Translations under genes and position numbers: made by a program
In this document: piece after piece, positions 1 through 10,236 of the stretch
Layout of the letters: every line of letters begins with the position of its first letter
Position numbering within the stretch: position 1 is the stretch's first letter
Assembly: GCA_963556195.1 (NCBI GenBank)
Contig: OY744520.1
Coordinates: 2,582,001-2,646,000, forward strand
From: Sepiola atlantica
Taxonomy: Eukaryota; Mollusca; Cephalopoda; Sepiida; Sepiolidae
DNA: 64,000 bases
Reading direction: 5' to 3'
Notes under the pieces: model-generated
What the model saw: only the letters and a program-made list of their open reading frames with translations
Told to the model about the DNA's origin: nothing
Databases searched by the model: none

Positions 1-329
1 ATCTTTAAAAAATCATCGAATGCGGAAACCAACCCGCATAAGCTACGAAGGTCTACATGGAAACTACACCGGAAGAAAGGAAAACTACAGAAAGAAAACC
101 ATATAACAAAAAAGGAACAGAAGATGCAAGAACCAGCATATTATTAGCTTTCTCACCCCTAATAAATTACACCGGCACAAAAAAATTAACCAATGAACAG
201 AGATAGCTAGAAACACCATGAGCTCCGCCGCCCCCTCCTAGGCTGACACCACACAAAATATTTGTATATGGGCAAGGAGGATAAGAAGACCGAGGAGGGA
301 CAGCACACACCAGATCTCCACTGGAAGTG

Positions 330-540
330 CAGAGAGTACTGGGCCATTGCAGAGGCTTATTGCCACCCAAATCCCAGAGGAAACCAATGGTCCTTACCAG
401 CGAGAAATCAATTGTAAGATGATGTTGCGATACCGCAAGGTTATTTGCGGTGACTATCAAAAAGAGGTGGAGGATACTGGAAATCTGAGGAGACTTGTTG
501 GCACTCAGACTCCATGCAATAACACCGGTTGTCGGTGAGC
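330..540. repeat. Dispersed repeat, copy a
   Basis: This segment resembles 935-1130 by eye: both have 'gagtactgg', a 'ttattgcca' block, 'caat..aatcaat.gtaa' and a final 'gg..atactggaaat'. Part of it also resembles 57205-57290. The three copies lie near TTA/TAA trinucleotide runs. A 152-codon frame is open on the minus strand (167-625), but it has no recognisable motif and a glycine run, so I treat it as chance. Family not identified. Confidence 0.5.
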
Positions 541-654
541 AATCACTTATACCCTGTGTGAGAACGCCTAGTGAGTACAAATAATAATAAGTATAAACAT
601 CTGACATCGTCCTAAACGCTGGCACACATCGAAACTGTGTGTAAAGATATCAGA

Positions 655-699
655 TTATTATTATTATTATTAGTAGTAGTAGTAGTATTTTTATTGTTA

Positions 700-735
<36 letters not shown>
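655..735. repeat. (TTA)n trinucleotide repeat
   Basis: Impure TTA/TTG run, with a short AGT stretch, directly downstream of dispersed repeat copy a. Confidence 0.9.
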
Positions 736-736
<1 letters not shown>

Positions 737-934
737 CATTATTAGTATTACTATCATAATTATTATTCTGATAAACTTAATATTTATATTATGTATGTGT
801 TAAATGAAATGATTTTTTACCGGTTTTTAAATAATCGTTGCTTTTTATTAAACATGTATTATTCAAAACATACTTTTCTTAAGAAATGATTGCGAAGTGC
901 TAGTAAGGATGAAATACCTAAACTAGAAGGGCGA

Positions 935-1130
935 GAAGAGTACTGGAATCAGAGGGAGGTTTATTGCCAATCAAATCTCAAAGAAGACCACCATCCGTTA
1001 ACACTGGGCAATCAATAGTAAACAGTTGTTGTGTTTATGCATGGTTTTAGCAACGATTTCTGATATAAAAGGGCGGAGAATACTGGAAATATTGTTAAAT
1101 TTGTTGTCAGTGAGTCCAGGGAACAGTTGC
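935..1130. repeat. Dispersed repeat, copy b
   Basis: Second copy of the repeat at 330-540, diverged, same orientation. No coding potential recognised. Confidence 0.45.
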
Positions 1131-1344
1131 CAGTTAGCTGTCATCGATAATGACTTGTGTTTAGGTGTCCTCGTGAATTGAGATAGATGGAAATAATAAT
1201 GCTTCTTCTTCTTACGTGTGAATCAAATGATTCTGGTGTTGGCATTAGTTTCTCCGATGTTTTATTCCAGTTAGAAATCGTTCTGGAAAGACATCGCGTA
1301 CTTACGGGAAGGACCACGAAAAAGTTGTCAACATCCCTAAGTGG

Positions 1345-1440
1345 AAGTGGAACTGTAGAACCGACTGGATTAGAACTTGGAACACCAAGGTCTCTAGTCC
1401 GTGTCGATATCCACTTAACCACCGTCATCTCATACAATAA
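1345..1440 (-). mobile_element. tRNA-derived SINE head (candidate)
   Basis: Read on the minus strand, the segment holds an A-box-like TGGTTAAGTGG (complement of about 1411-1421) and, about 35 nt on, a B-box-like AGTTCTAATCC (complement of 1367-1377). Order and spacing fit a tRNA-type RNA polymerase III promoter. The open frames over it on both strands (1187-1723 plus, 1141-1437 minus) are explained as overlap with this non-coding repeat. A degenerate tRNA pseudogene is the alternative. Confidence 0.5.
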
Positions 1441-2098
1441 TGCTGATAATTATATACAAACTCTCGAAAGCTTTGAAAACAATCAAATACGAGGCATTTG
1501 CATAAATATGACGCCTTACTTAAAAACAACATTTTCTTTCAATGTAGACGAAATCACGGCTAATATCTGTACATTTTCCATCCAAGAATCGTGTTTTACT
1601 TTTTACACGCATACTCTTTCTATCTTTGTCTGTCTGTGTGTCTCTCTCTCTCTTTCTCTGTCTCTGTCTAATAATATATGCGTTTTACAAAACAATAGTA
1701 TCTATCATATGTGCATCGTTTGATCTTAACATTCTATAACATCCATAAAGAACGCAATTATTCTTCCTTATAATTCATCTATCATGATGTTATTATTGAA
1801 ATCACCATTCGAATAAGGTAATTACATGCAATTGAATGCTACAGACTTCATAAGGTATTTGTGTATCACATAAAAATAAATAGATATTCATGGATACTCG
1901 TTTTGTATTGTTGTGCATTAAAAGCAAAACAAATGGCATTGTCATACCAAAGTAGTAAGACTAGTATCTGGGCACGTTAATTAGATATATGGACAATTAA
2001 TATGTACATTCGGTTGTCACGCATTGTTTCTTTATTAAAAGGAAAATCCAATTGTAAAGTTTTAGAATCATCCGTTTTGGAATTTTACCAATAATTGC

Positions 2099-2188
<90 letters not shown>
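2099..2188. repeat. (AT)n microsatellite
   Basis: About 90 bp of nearly pure AT with one G interruption. Open frames made of alternating Ile/Tyr over such blocks here and elsewhere are not genes. Confidence 0.98.
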
Positions 2189-2193
<5 letters not shown>

Positions 2194-2337
2194 CATATGA
2201 ACATAAATATAGACGCTTACTATTCAAAGAGAATATTTGCCCTTAGCATTTAGGATTAACCAAAAAACATATTTTAATACGCTCATTTTTCAATATCGCA
2301 AAAGCAACAATAAACAAAAGGACATATATGTATAAAC

Positions 2338-2340
<3 letters not shown>

Positions 2341-2374
<34 letters not shown>
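2341..2374. repeat. (AT)n microsatellite
   Basis: Pure AT run of about 34 bp, followed by a tail of the retroelement type annotated at 2515-2610. Confidence 0.97.
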
Positions 2375-2377
<3 letters not shown>

Positions 2378-2514
2378 GTAACACAAAGTACTTATAGTTT
2401 AACAGTTAAAAGCTAGAGCTGTGCTATATTTAGTATGTTTATGTAGTTTAATACCACATCATAATCACAGAAGACCTATTCACGTCATTTTTTTAACTTA
2501 TTTTTTTTATTTAG

Positions 2515-2610
2515 CAGTCAAATGTTTCGGCTAACATTAAGAATGCTCCTATCAGTTTATTTATTTCATGGTGTTGCTATCCTCAGTGAAAATTGTAGAA
2601 AAACTCTTTT
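2515..2610 (-). ncRNA. Hammerhead-like core in a retroelement tail (degenerate)
   Basis: On the minus strand the segment reads CTGAGGA, then a stretch that can partly pair with itself, then GCC-GAAAC. This fits the hammerhead ribozyme core CUGANGA...GAAA. The same block occurs at 45715-45790, with 'tttcggctaaca' and 'gctcct' in common. No cleavage-site strand was found, so activity is not claimed. Confidence 0.35.
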
Positions 2611-2814
2611 TTTTTTAAACTTGGCGATCATAGGCCGAATAAAATTAATATTCATTATCAATTTTTTTATAAATATAAGTCTGGTTCCTTTTTCATTTTT
2701 TTAAATAACATGTACGTATCTTAGCTTTTTATATATCTAATCATTCATCATCGGCCATCATTATCAATCTTACTATTCATACAATTCAATTATATATTTT
2801 TACTGACCGTCTTT

Positions 2815-2856
2815 GTTATTTTACTTCCGTTATGAAAATAACGGAAGTAAAATAAC
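2815..2856. repeat. Perfect 19-bp inverted repeat
   Basis: Arms 2815-2833 and 2838-2856 are exact reverse complements around a 4-nt GAAA loop. It could form a cruciform or be a template-switch product. No terminator context (no T-run, no gene). Confidence 0.9.
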
Positions 2857-3176
2857 GATTTGTTTTAGTTATTATCTTCCTTCTTTCATTTTGTTATACT
2901 TTTTTAGTTATTTTCGCCCGTGTTGTGTCGGTAAATTTAGGTGACTTCCATTTTGCCTGTATCACCGAAAGTATGTCGACTATTCTATTTTCTAGCCAAT
3001 TAATAATTAATATTCTTAATCATTCAATATTTGCTAAAATTACTATTCAAAATATTCCTAAATTAAGACATATATTTTTTCACTGATCATCTTTAATTAT
3101 TTTACCCTATTTTTCGTTAGGTTTTCAATTATCTGATTCCGATTTTTCCTTTCCTTTTGTTATATTATACGATTTC

Positions 3177-3178
<2 letters not shown>

Positions 3179-3264
<86 letters not shown>
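3179..3264. repeat. (AT)n(GT)n compound microsatellite
   Basis: About 62 bp of AT followed by about 22 bp of GT. It directly abuts the 3' end of the minus-strand PLE-like repeat that starts at 3265. Confidence 0.97.
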
Positions 3265-3900
3265 ATGGGAAATGAAAACAGAATAAGGCAATAGATATTT
3301 TTTATATATTCATCAACGTTTCGTTTTTATTGTAGGACTCACTAAGAATGATAATTTGAAGTAAAAATGTAAGTACATCGACATTTTGAATTGTCATCAT
3401 GGAGTGATAAAGAAAAGTAGTAGCCACTACTGTGAGCGCTGGAGGAGAGTCCAGGCTGCGAGAAGTCAGTGGTGGCGAGGAATGAAATGGATATGGAAAG
3501 CTTTGAGTGGGTACCATTAAGGCAGCAGTGAACTAGGGAGGGGGTGAGGATATTAATGGATTTGCCTTAGGGTTGGAGAGAGTAAAATGGGGCTGAGATT
3601 CTTGTCGTGGTGAGGTGTTGCATGTATTTTGACAGGCTGGGGAAAGATGAGGGAAGGGGGAAACCTTGCGTGTTTAGCATGTAGGTGGTATCATAGTTTT
3701 AGAAAAAGATTTGAAGGAATGAAGATAACTTGAAAATGGCGGGGAGTAGGTCTGTGAATGGAAATAGTCGAAACGGTGAGAGGAGAGAGGGGAGAAGGGA
3801 AGAAGGGGGAGGAGTATTTACCAGGTGGCTGCATTTCACCTGCTTTAAAATGGATTCGAATTCACAAATAACTTTATAAACTTCTGACGCGCGACTTCCA
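3265..3900 (-). mobile_element. Decayed PLE-like 3' region (family A)
   Basis: Minus-strand relative of the arms of the fold-back at 6734-8608. It shares 'atgggaaa.tgaaaa', 'catcaacgtttcgt', the 'aagtagccact' block and the purine-rich plus strand. The hammerhead-like core is decayed here: the CTGATGA of the other copies is replaced near 3340-3350, while the GAAAC half is kept. The short minus frames 3302-3517 and 3699-3905 follow from the C/T-rich strand having few stops and show no domain. Confidence 0.55.
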
Positions 3901-4218
3901 AACAACCGGATTTTTGGTTTTGTTGATTTGATTTCTTCAACACCATTGGTTGTACAATTACCTTAGAATTTACTACTATTGAACCTGCTACCGTTTTGTT
4001 AAGAACGCCCTTCACGGTAAACATTTTCTCTCAATTAATTTACCCTGCATTGGCTACTCTTAACATATTTTCATATTTTACATTTTTTCTCAGAATTATT
4101 ACCTTGTTATTTTTTATAATCTTATTACCCATATGTATTTTTCTGATTATAAGAATTCAATTCATTGAAAATGTTATAGATTTCGTATTTTTTACAACTT
4201 TAATTCTTATCCTTTAAC

Positions 4219-4340
4219 TTGCCTATATATATATATGTATGTGTGTGTACGTGTGTGTTGGTGTGTTTGGGTGTGTATGTATGTCGCTCCCTTATGTACA
4301 AGATTCAGAACTAACCGCACGCACACACACACACACTGGC
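4219..4340. repeat. (GT)n / (CA)n low-complexity
   Basis: TATG/GTGT-rich run at 4219-4285, then CACACA at 4318-4337. Overlapping frames are low-complexity artefacts. Confidence 0.85.
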
Positions 4341-4824
4341 GAAAAAAACCTATTAGGTGACAGAGCAATAAAAAATAATAAAATTCAAAAGAAAATCAAA
4401 GCAGTTCAAGAAATGGAGATGTCCGATAGGATAAAGGTCAAAATCACACGTACTTAATAAACACACACGACTTTGACCAAAAGAAGCATAAAATAATAAA
4501 CATAAATAAAAATAAAAAAATATCAAAATATCAAAACACATACACACACAGCCGCAAACGGACACATGCGCAAAAAGGTTAAACAAATACACATTTCCTC
4601 AAATGAAACAACACTCTTTCAAATCGAAAGACATTTCTTCAAATAGATTTACGTACCTGATTAGAGCGGACCACCGCTTGAATCGCGTTATATAAAATTA
4701 TCAAATGATAAAATAACATAATAATAAATAAATGTTGAAAAAAACTTTTTACAAATGTTAGTAGCCTTATTCCTTTACATATATAGTTGTCTGTCGTTGG
4801 AACTGCACTAATACTGCACTACCC

Positions 4825-4839
4825 CTATATATATATACA

Positions 4840-4903
<64 letters not shown>
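4825..4903. repeat. (AT)n microsatellite
   Basis: About 80 bp of AT with early C/T interruptions. Confidence 0.97.
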
Positions 4904-4907
<4 letters not shown>

Positions 4908-5710
4908 CACTGAAAAATGTATTGTTTTTCTCGGCCCATAAGCGTGGGTATATATAATGTTACGCTCTCCCACTGTTTGTTGTTTCATTACCCCACTCAT
5001 ATTGTATTTGATATCCATCACACTCTATCTTTCTCTCTCTCTGCGTCTATTGGCAGTCGATAGTAAAAAAAGTAAGTTCAGAATAAATAAAATAAGAATA
5101 GCCAATTGTCAACAAAAGGGAACATTAATAATCACAAAGTATTTAACCCATAGCACAGTGTAGAAAGATATCTCCTTTGTTAGTGTATTCATACAGTATT
5201 TTTTAAATTATTTTGTGAAATCATATTACCGCTAACCCGGCCAGTATTTATGAGAGTAGTCGGAGGAATTTATTGCCTGAGAAATATAATTTGCTACAAT
5301 CTCTTTGCTAACTTATTTGGTATAGGCTTGGAAGGTTGTCAAAGACTAATGTATTTGGTTTATTGTTCAAACTTATTTTTTTTATTTTCTGGAAGCACGG
5401 TCGAAGTGACTAAACGACTTGAATATGATGCATTAATTTTATAGTCTATGTCGAACTGATTTAGGATTGGAAAAATATCTTTACTTTAAAAACATGTATC
5501 TTTGCCAATTAGAATAGAAGAATGTTAAGGAATATTATTAGAAAAAAGAAAGCAGATTCAAACTAAACAGAGACAAATGTTAAAAGTCACAATCAAACCA
5601 AAACTTAAACTGAATAAATTAAGTATATTAGATTAATATCGTATAAGTAATTAATTGTATGTTTAGCTTTAAAGAATATGATCATGGAATTTCTATTTGT
5701 AGTAAAAGGC

Positions 5711-5713
<3 letters not shown>
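4904..5713. other. No gene seen
   Basis: A+T-rich sequence with only short frames (84 codons or fewer) lacking any motif. No tRNA, LTR or retroelement domain recognised. Confidence 0.6.

Positions 5714-5759
<46 letters not shown>
5714..5759. repeat. (AT)n microsatellite
   Basis: Pure AT run. It abuts the end of the inverted family-B unit starting at 5760. Confidence 0.97.
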
Positions 5760-5762
<3 letters not shown>

Positions 5763-5958
5763 TTAAAGGTTCATACTTTGTTTTAAGCATCTGAATGAAA
5801 TTTAGTAAAAAAGAAGTGTGGTAAATTAACTACCATCAAAGCTTGTAATAGATGCAATATTTATTTTATTTAATAGAAAAGACAAAATCGAAACCGATCT
5901 TTTAAATTCTTTTTTCTATAAACTGTCATTTTTTTTATTGTTTATAGTTATACAGATA

Positions 5959-5985
5959 TTTCGCTAATAATATTAGCCTCATCAG
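5959..5985 (-). ncRNA. Hammerhead-like ribozyme core, family B copy 1
   Basis: Minus strand: CTGATGA, G, GCTAAT-ATT-ATTAGC (perfect 6-bp stem II with a 3-nt loop), GAAA. All invariant core bases are present. A matching cleavage-site strand and stem I partner were not found. Confidence 0.55.
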
Positions 5986-6131
5986 TGTGTTTGAAATTCC
6001 GATGTAATTGGGAAGCCAGCTTCAGTTGGTGTGAGCCGGCGAGTGATATGTCGCATTTTTCCACTCACGTATGAAAACACGTAAGCACGTGGACTGTTAT
6101 AGTTCACAATTACATCGGATTTTCACACACA

Positions 6132-6158
6132 CTGATGAAGCTAATATTATTAGCGAAA
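6132..6158 (+). ncRNA. Hammerhead-like ribozyme core, family B copy 2
   Basis: Plus strand: CTGATGA, A, the same perfect GCTAAT/ATTAGC stem II, GAAA. Same caveat on the cleavage strand. Confidence 0.55.
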
Positions 6159-6470
6159 TATCTGTATAACTATAAACTATAAAGAAATGACAGTTTATAA
6201 AAAAATATATAAAAATTGTTTCGATTTTGTCTTTTCTTTTAAATAAAATAAATATTGCATCTATTACAAGCTTTGATGGTAGTTAATTTACCACACTTCT
6301 TTTTATACTAAATTTCATTCGGATGCTTAAAAACAAAGTATGGACCTTTAAAACTATAACAGTCCACGTGCTTGCGTGGTTTCATACGAGAGTGGAAAAA
6401 AACGACATCTCACTGGCCGGCTCACACCAACTGAAGCTGGCTTCCCAATTACATCGGAATTTCAAACACA

Positions 6471-6497
6471 CTGATTAGGCTAATATTATTAGCGAAA
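6471..6497 (+). ncRNA. Hammerhead-like core, family B copy 3 (mutated)
   Basis: Same stem II and GAAA, but the core reads CTGATTA. This breaks the required G of CUGANGA, so this copy should be inactive. Confidence 0.5.
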
Positions 6498-6629
6498 TAT
6501 CTGTATAACTATAAACTATGAAAAAATAACAGTTTATAGAAAAAAAATCGGTTTCGGTTTTGTCTTTTCTTTTAAATAAAATAAATATTGCATCTATTAC
6601 AAGCTTTGAGGGTAGTTAATTTACCACAC

Positions 6630-6735
<106 letters not shown>

Positions 6736-6788
6736 GAAAATGAAAAAGGAAAACCAAAAAATGGATGTTTTTTATGTGTACATCAACG

Positions 6789-6817
6789 TTTCGTCTTTAT
6801 TTATAAGACTTCATCAG
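6789..6817 (-). ncRNA. Hammerhead-like core, family A, left arm
   Basis: Minus strand: CTGATGA, A, stem II GTCTT/AAGAC with a 7-nt loop, GAAAC. Mirror copy of 8523-8551. Confidence 0.5.
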
Positions 6818-7580
6818 GATGATAAAATAGAGAAAAAATGTCATGCAAGTACAGATACATGTAGGGTAGACATATTGGGAAAAATAGAATGAAAATAGTG
6901 GCCAACTGCTGGGTGGACGTCCGTATTTGTTGGAGAAATAGAAATGAATGTAGAAAAGAATGAGTGGGGAAAAATGGAAGGATGGGGTGAGCCAGGACTA
7001 CTGTGGCTGGTGGTAAGAGAAAGAGGTGGGGGATGAGCAAGGGTAAAGTGGATGGCAGAGAGGGAGGTGAGGAAGTGGGGGGGAGGGAGGTGTTTGACCA
7101 GATGGCTGCGGTTCAAGATTGAAGGGGAAAAAGTAAGTTGGAATGTTTGTGTATGGGGGGTGTATGCAGGGAAAGGAGGATGGGTAGAGAGGAAGGGGGG
7201 CTGTGATTTTGGTGGATGGGCTAAAGTTATGGTCTTAGAGAGCGTTTTAAGAAAATGAGGGAATTTAAGAAGGGGTATGGGAGAAAATAGTTGAGTGGGG
7301 GAGAGGGAGGATTTGTTGTGATAGGGTGTGAAATATTTGAAATATTTGGAAAATGATAGCAATAAGTGAGGGATTGGGGGGGAGGAGGGCGGTGATTGAA
7401 AGGGTGGGTATGGAATATTTGAAATATTTGGAACATGAGAAAGTTTATTTGGACTGTATTAAAAGTGTGAGGAAAAAGTAAGGAGAAAATGAAGATTCAA
7501 GGAGAAAAAAAAAGAAAGGGAAAAGTAAATGGGAGAGTGTTATAGAGGTTGGAGATGAAAAAAGTTAACCATGATCAGGT

Positions 7581-7769
7581 CATGCGTTCAAATTTGAACA
7601 AGCCAAAATCACTAAATATATCCACAACCAATCTCGGCGAAGATTATTAGAAACTGCCCTCATCACCGCCTCCACCACCATCAAGCAACGTAATAGTTTC
7701 TTTAACCTATCACCCTTAATAAGCAAGATCATCCTCACAGAACAAAGACTCTTGCCTGATCATGGTTAA
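7581..7769 (+). pseudogene. PLE reading-frame relic (C-terminal 62 codons)
   Basis: An open stretch begins HAFKFEQAKI, contains RRRLLETALI and FFNLSPLISKII, and ends at TAA 7767-7769. The H-x-F...A-K-I...R-R...L-E-x-A-x-I pattern is what I expect just downstream of the GIY-YIG nuclease domain at the end of Penelope-like proteins. RT and nuclease are absent, so the copy is strongly 5'-truncated. The last five codons lie within the right arm. The assignment is by pattern only; a HMM search with PLE proteins would settle it. Confidence 0.55.
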
Positions 7770-8522
7770 CTTTTTTCATCTCCAACCTCTATAACACTCT
7801 CCCATTTACTTTTCCCTTTCTTTTTTTTCTCCTTGAATCTTCATTTTCTCCTTACTTTTTCCTCACACTTTTAATACTGCAGTCCAAATAAACTTTCTCA
7901 TGTTCCAAATATTTAAAATATTCCATACCCACCCTTTCAATCACCGCCCTCCACACCCCCAATCCCTCACTCATTGCTATCATTTTCCAAATATTTCAAA
8001 TATTTCACACCCTATCACAACAAATCCTCTCTCTCCCCCACTCAACTATTTTCTCCCATACACCTCCTTAAATTCCCTCATTTTCTCAAAACGCTCTCTA
8101 AGACCATAACTTTCGCCCATCCACCAAAATCACAGCCCCCCTTCCTCTCTACCCATCCTCCTTTCCCTGCATACACCCCCCCCCATACACAAACATTCCA
8201 ACTTACTTTTTCCCCTTCAATCTTGAACCGCAGCCATCTGGTCAAACACCTCCCTCCCCCCCACTTCCTCACTTCCCTCTCTGCCATCCACTTTACCCTT
8301 GCTCATCCCCCACCTCTTTCTCTTACCACCAGCCACAGTAGTCCTGGCTCACCCCATCCTTCCATTTTTTCCCCACTCATTTTCTTCAACATTCATTTCT
8401 ATTTCTCCAACAAGTACGGACGTCCACCCAGTAGGGGCCATTATTTCATTTTAGTTTCCTCCCAATATGTCTACCCTACATGTATCTGTACTTGCATGAC
8501 ATTTTTTCTCTATTTTATCATC

Positions 8523-8551
8523 CTGATGAAGTCTTATAAATAAAGACGAAA
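8523..8551 (+). ncRNA. Hammerhead-like ribozyme core, family A, right arm
   Basis: CTGATGA, A, GTCTT-ATAAATA-AAGAC (perfect 5-bp stem II), GAAAC. It lies about 60 nt before the end of the PLE-like arm, where PLE hammerheads are known to occur. An upstream GTC (8468-8470) could give a short stem III, but stem I is not convincing. Confidence 0.5.
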
Positions 8552-8620
8552 CGTTGATGTACACATAAAATACATCCATTTTTTGGTTTTCTTTTTTCAT
8601 TTTCCCATCACGTCGGATTA

Positions 8621-8625
8621 CTTTC
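8621..8625. other. Target-site duplication, left (CTTTC)
   Basis: CTTTC immediately precedes the 5' LTR and is repeated at 13681-13685 after the 3' LTR: a 5-bp duplication, usual for Gypsy-type integrases. Confidence 0.9.
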
Positions 8626-8849
8626 TGTTATGGTGCCGTACCTACCTACTAAGAACTAATGGACTCGTCCACCTTATAAATACGGGAAGCACGTGACACT
8701 TGTACTCTTCTTCCCAGGCCAACCAGCAATGGCGGTTGAGAGCAACCTCTCCTTGTAATATCTTTCTTTCTATTATATAATATATACCTTTGTTCATTTA
8801 AACCATGTGTTCCTGTGTCATTTATTCAGCTTTACCCAGGTCCACAACA
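8626..8849 (+). repeat. 5' LTR of Gypsy copy 1
   Basis: 224 bp, starts TGTTATGGTG and ends CCACAACA. Contains TATAAATA at 8675-8682, the likely RNA polymerase II promoter; transcription would start shortly downstream. No AATAAA was seen. Confidence 0.95.
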
Positions 8850-8851
8850 AA

Positions 8852-8862
8852 TGGGGACGAGG
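8852..8862 (+). other. Primer-binding site (tRNA-Ser type)
   Basis: TGGGGACGAGG, 2 nt after the LTR, matches the complement of a tRNA-Ser(GCT) 3' end (TGGCGACGAGG in animals) at 10 of 11 positions. Further along, ATTCGAAC matches the T-loop region. Older copies keep TGGCGACGAG (49257) and a decayed AAGCGACGAG (40576), so the family shares this primer. Confidence 0.75.
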
Positions 8863-9899
8863 CAATTCGAACTCTTGGGTAAAAAAACTGAAAATACCAC
8901 GTGAAAATGCTCTCACACGGGTAATGCAGGAAGCCGCAAAATAAAAAAACAAACAAACAAAAAAAAAACAAAGGTTTTTGCCGTACGGTCGAGAGAAAAG
9001 AGAACTCAACTGAAACAAAAAAAACAAAAAAACACGTTGAATTCTTAAGTGCGAGAAAATTTTTTTCTTTTAAGAAACAGAAAACTGAAATAGACATGTG
9101 CTCTAAGTTTTAAAACTGCTTATCGAAAAAAAAACAGCTTGAAATTGGGTGCGCGTTCCTTTAGTTTGGGAAAACTAGTTAAAAAAACAAAAAAAAACAA
9201 ATAACAAAAACAACTGAAATTGAATGCGCGTTTTTTCTCTGGGTTGGAAAACTAACAAAAAAAAAAAAAAAAAGAAATACCGAACACCAAGATTAAGCGA
9301 GTATTGTTTTTTTTAGACGAACGTCACAGCGAGTTTTTTTTGACGAACACACACGAAAAAAAATGAAACCGACACCACGTGCTTCATTTTAAGAACAGAT
9401 ATGAAACAAAAACATGAAATGAACACACGTGCGTTACTCCATAAAAAAAATTAAAAAAAGACGCACGATAAAAAAAGGTCAGTGTTATTTTCTCTCTCTT
9501 CTTTCTTTTCCGACTTGTACTGAATTATTTTAAAATGCAGAAAGAATTAATTGTGAAACAGATTTTTTTTTCTCTTCGTTAAAATTAAAAACGTGTATAA
9601 GAAAAAAAACATTACATAATCTTTTCATAACTAAAACTCAGCGTCTTGCAAACGCTAATTTAAAGAAAAGAACTTCTTATAAATTCATTAAATAACGAGA
9701 AAATATTAATTTTCAAAATAAAAAATAAAAAAATAAGTGAATATACGCGTATATAGAGAAAAGGAAAAGTTTCATAATCTTTTCATAATTAAAACGGCGC
9801 CTAGCAAACGCTAATTTAAAGAAAAGAACTCTTATAAAATCATAAGATAATAAGAAAATATTAATTTTCTAAATAAAATCAGAAACTAAATGGTTCAAT
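8863..9899 (+). other. A-rich leader of Gypsy copy 1 with internal repeats
   Basis: About 1 kb without coding frames. It has many A-runs and repeated motifs: 'gaaattg..tgcgcgtt' near 9140 and 9217, and a ~100-bp direct duplication (9615-9715 and 9773-9871, period 158 bp). In the older copy at 49040 the gag frame appears to start within about 70 nt of the primer site, so the long leader is peculiar to copy 1. It may hold packaging or dimerisation signals (inference). Confidence 0.6.
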
Positions 9900-10235
9900 A
9901 TGGAAGATATTAAGTCTATAATCGCCGAACTAATGAAATTCCAAATCTCCCAGCAACAACAAACTGAGGAAAGATTTCAAAAGCTTTTATTACAACAGAA
10001 CCAAAACATTTTATTACACAAAAAGAAGTATGATGAAAGATTGGAATTTCTGATACAAACAATATCGCGCAGTTATCAAAAAAATGTAAAACAGGACTCA
10101 AAAGACATTGAATTGTCCGGCATTGCGCATATAAAAAAGGTACATCAAAAAACAAAAGCTCAACCTTATAGAAAAATAAGAAATAATAATTTTGATGTAA
10201 CAAAGACAAACCAAACCAGTAAAAAAAATAAATAA
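9900..10235 (+). CDS. Gag N-terminal remnant of Gypsy copy 1 (capsid-less)
   Basis: 111 codons from ATG 9900. Residues 1-70 are rich in Gln/Lys/Glu and look like an amphipathic or coiled-coil segment (MEDIKSIIAELMKFQ start), which is typical of Gag N-termini in this group. The globular capsid part, seen in the old copy at 49700-49900, is absent. The C-terminal 40 residues are basic. The frame stops at TAA 10233 just after an A8 run (10221-10228). One base fewer there would join it to the zinc-knuckle/protease frame. Either a +1 frameshift, a recent indel or a sequencing error. Confidence 0.65.
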   Translation: MEDIKSIIAELMKFQISQQQQTEERFQKLLLQQNQNILLHKKKYDERLEFLIQTISRSYQKNVKQDSKDIELSGIAHIKKVHQKTKAQPYRKIRNNNFDVTKTNQTSKKNK

Positions 10236-10236
10236 A

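Noticed and set aside
167..625. 152-codon minus-strand frame as a secreted or membrane protein
   Set aside because: Lies over a diverged dispersed repeat with another copy at 935-1130 where the frame is not kept; has a poly-Gly run and no motif.
1187..1723. 178-codon plus-strand frame
   Set aside because: Its first half is the complement of a tRNA-like SINE head and its end is CT-repeat low complexity.
7974..8543. 189-codon open frame (and its mirror 6841-7362) as a protein gene
   Set aside because: It is the same pyrimidine-rich repeat arm read twice, Pro/Ser/His-rich without a domain; its end runs through the hammerhead-like tail.
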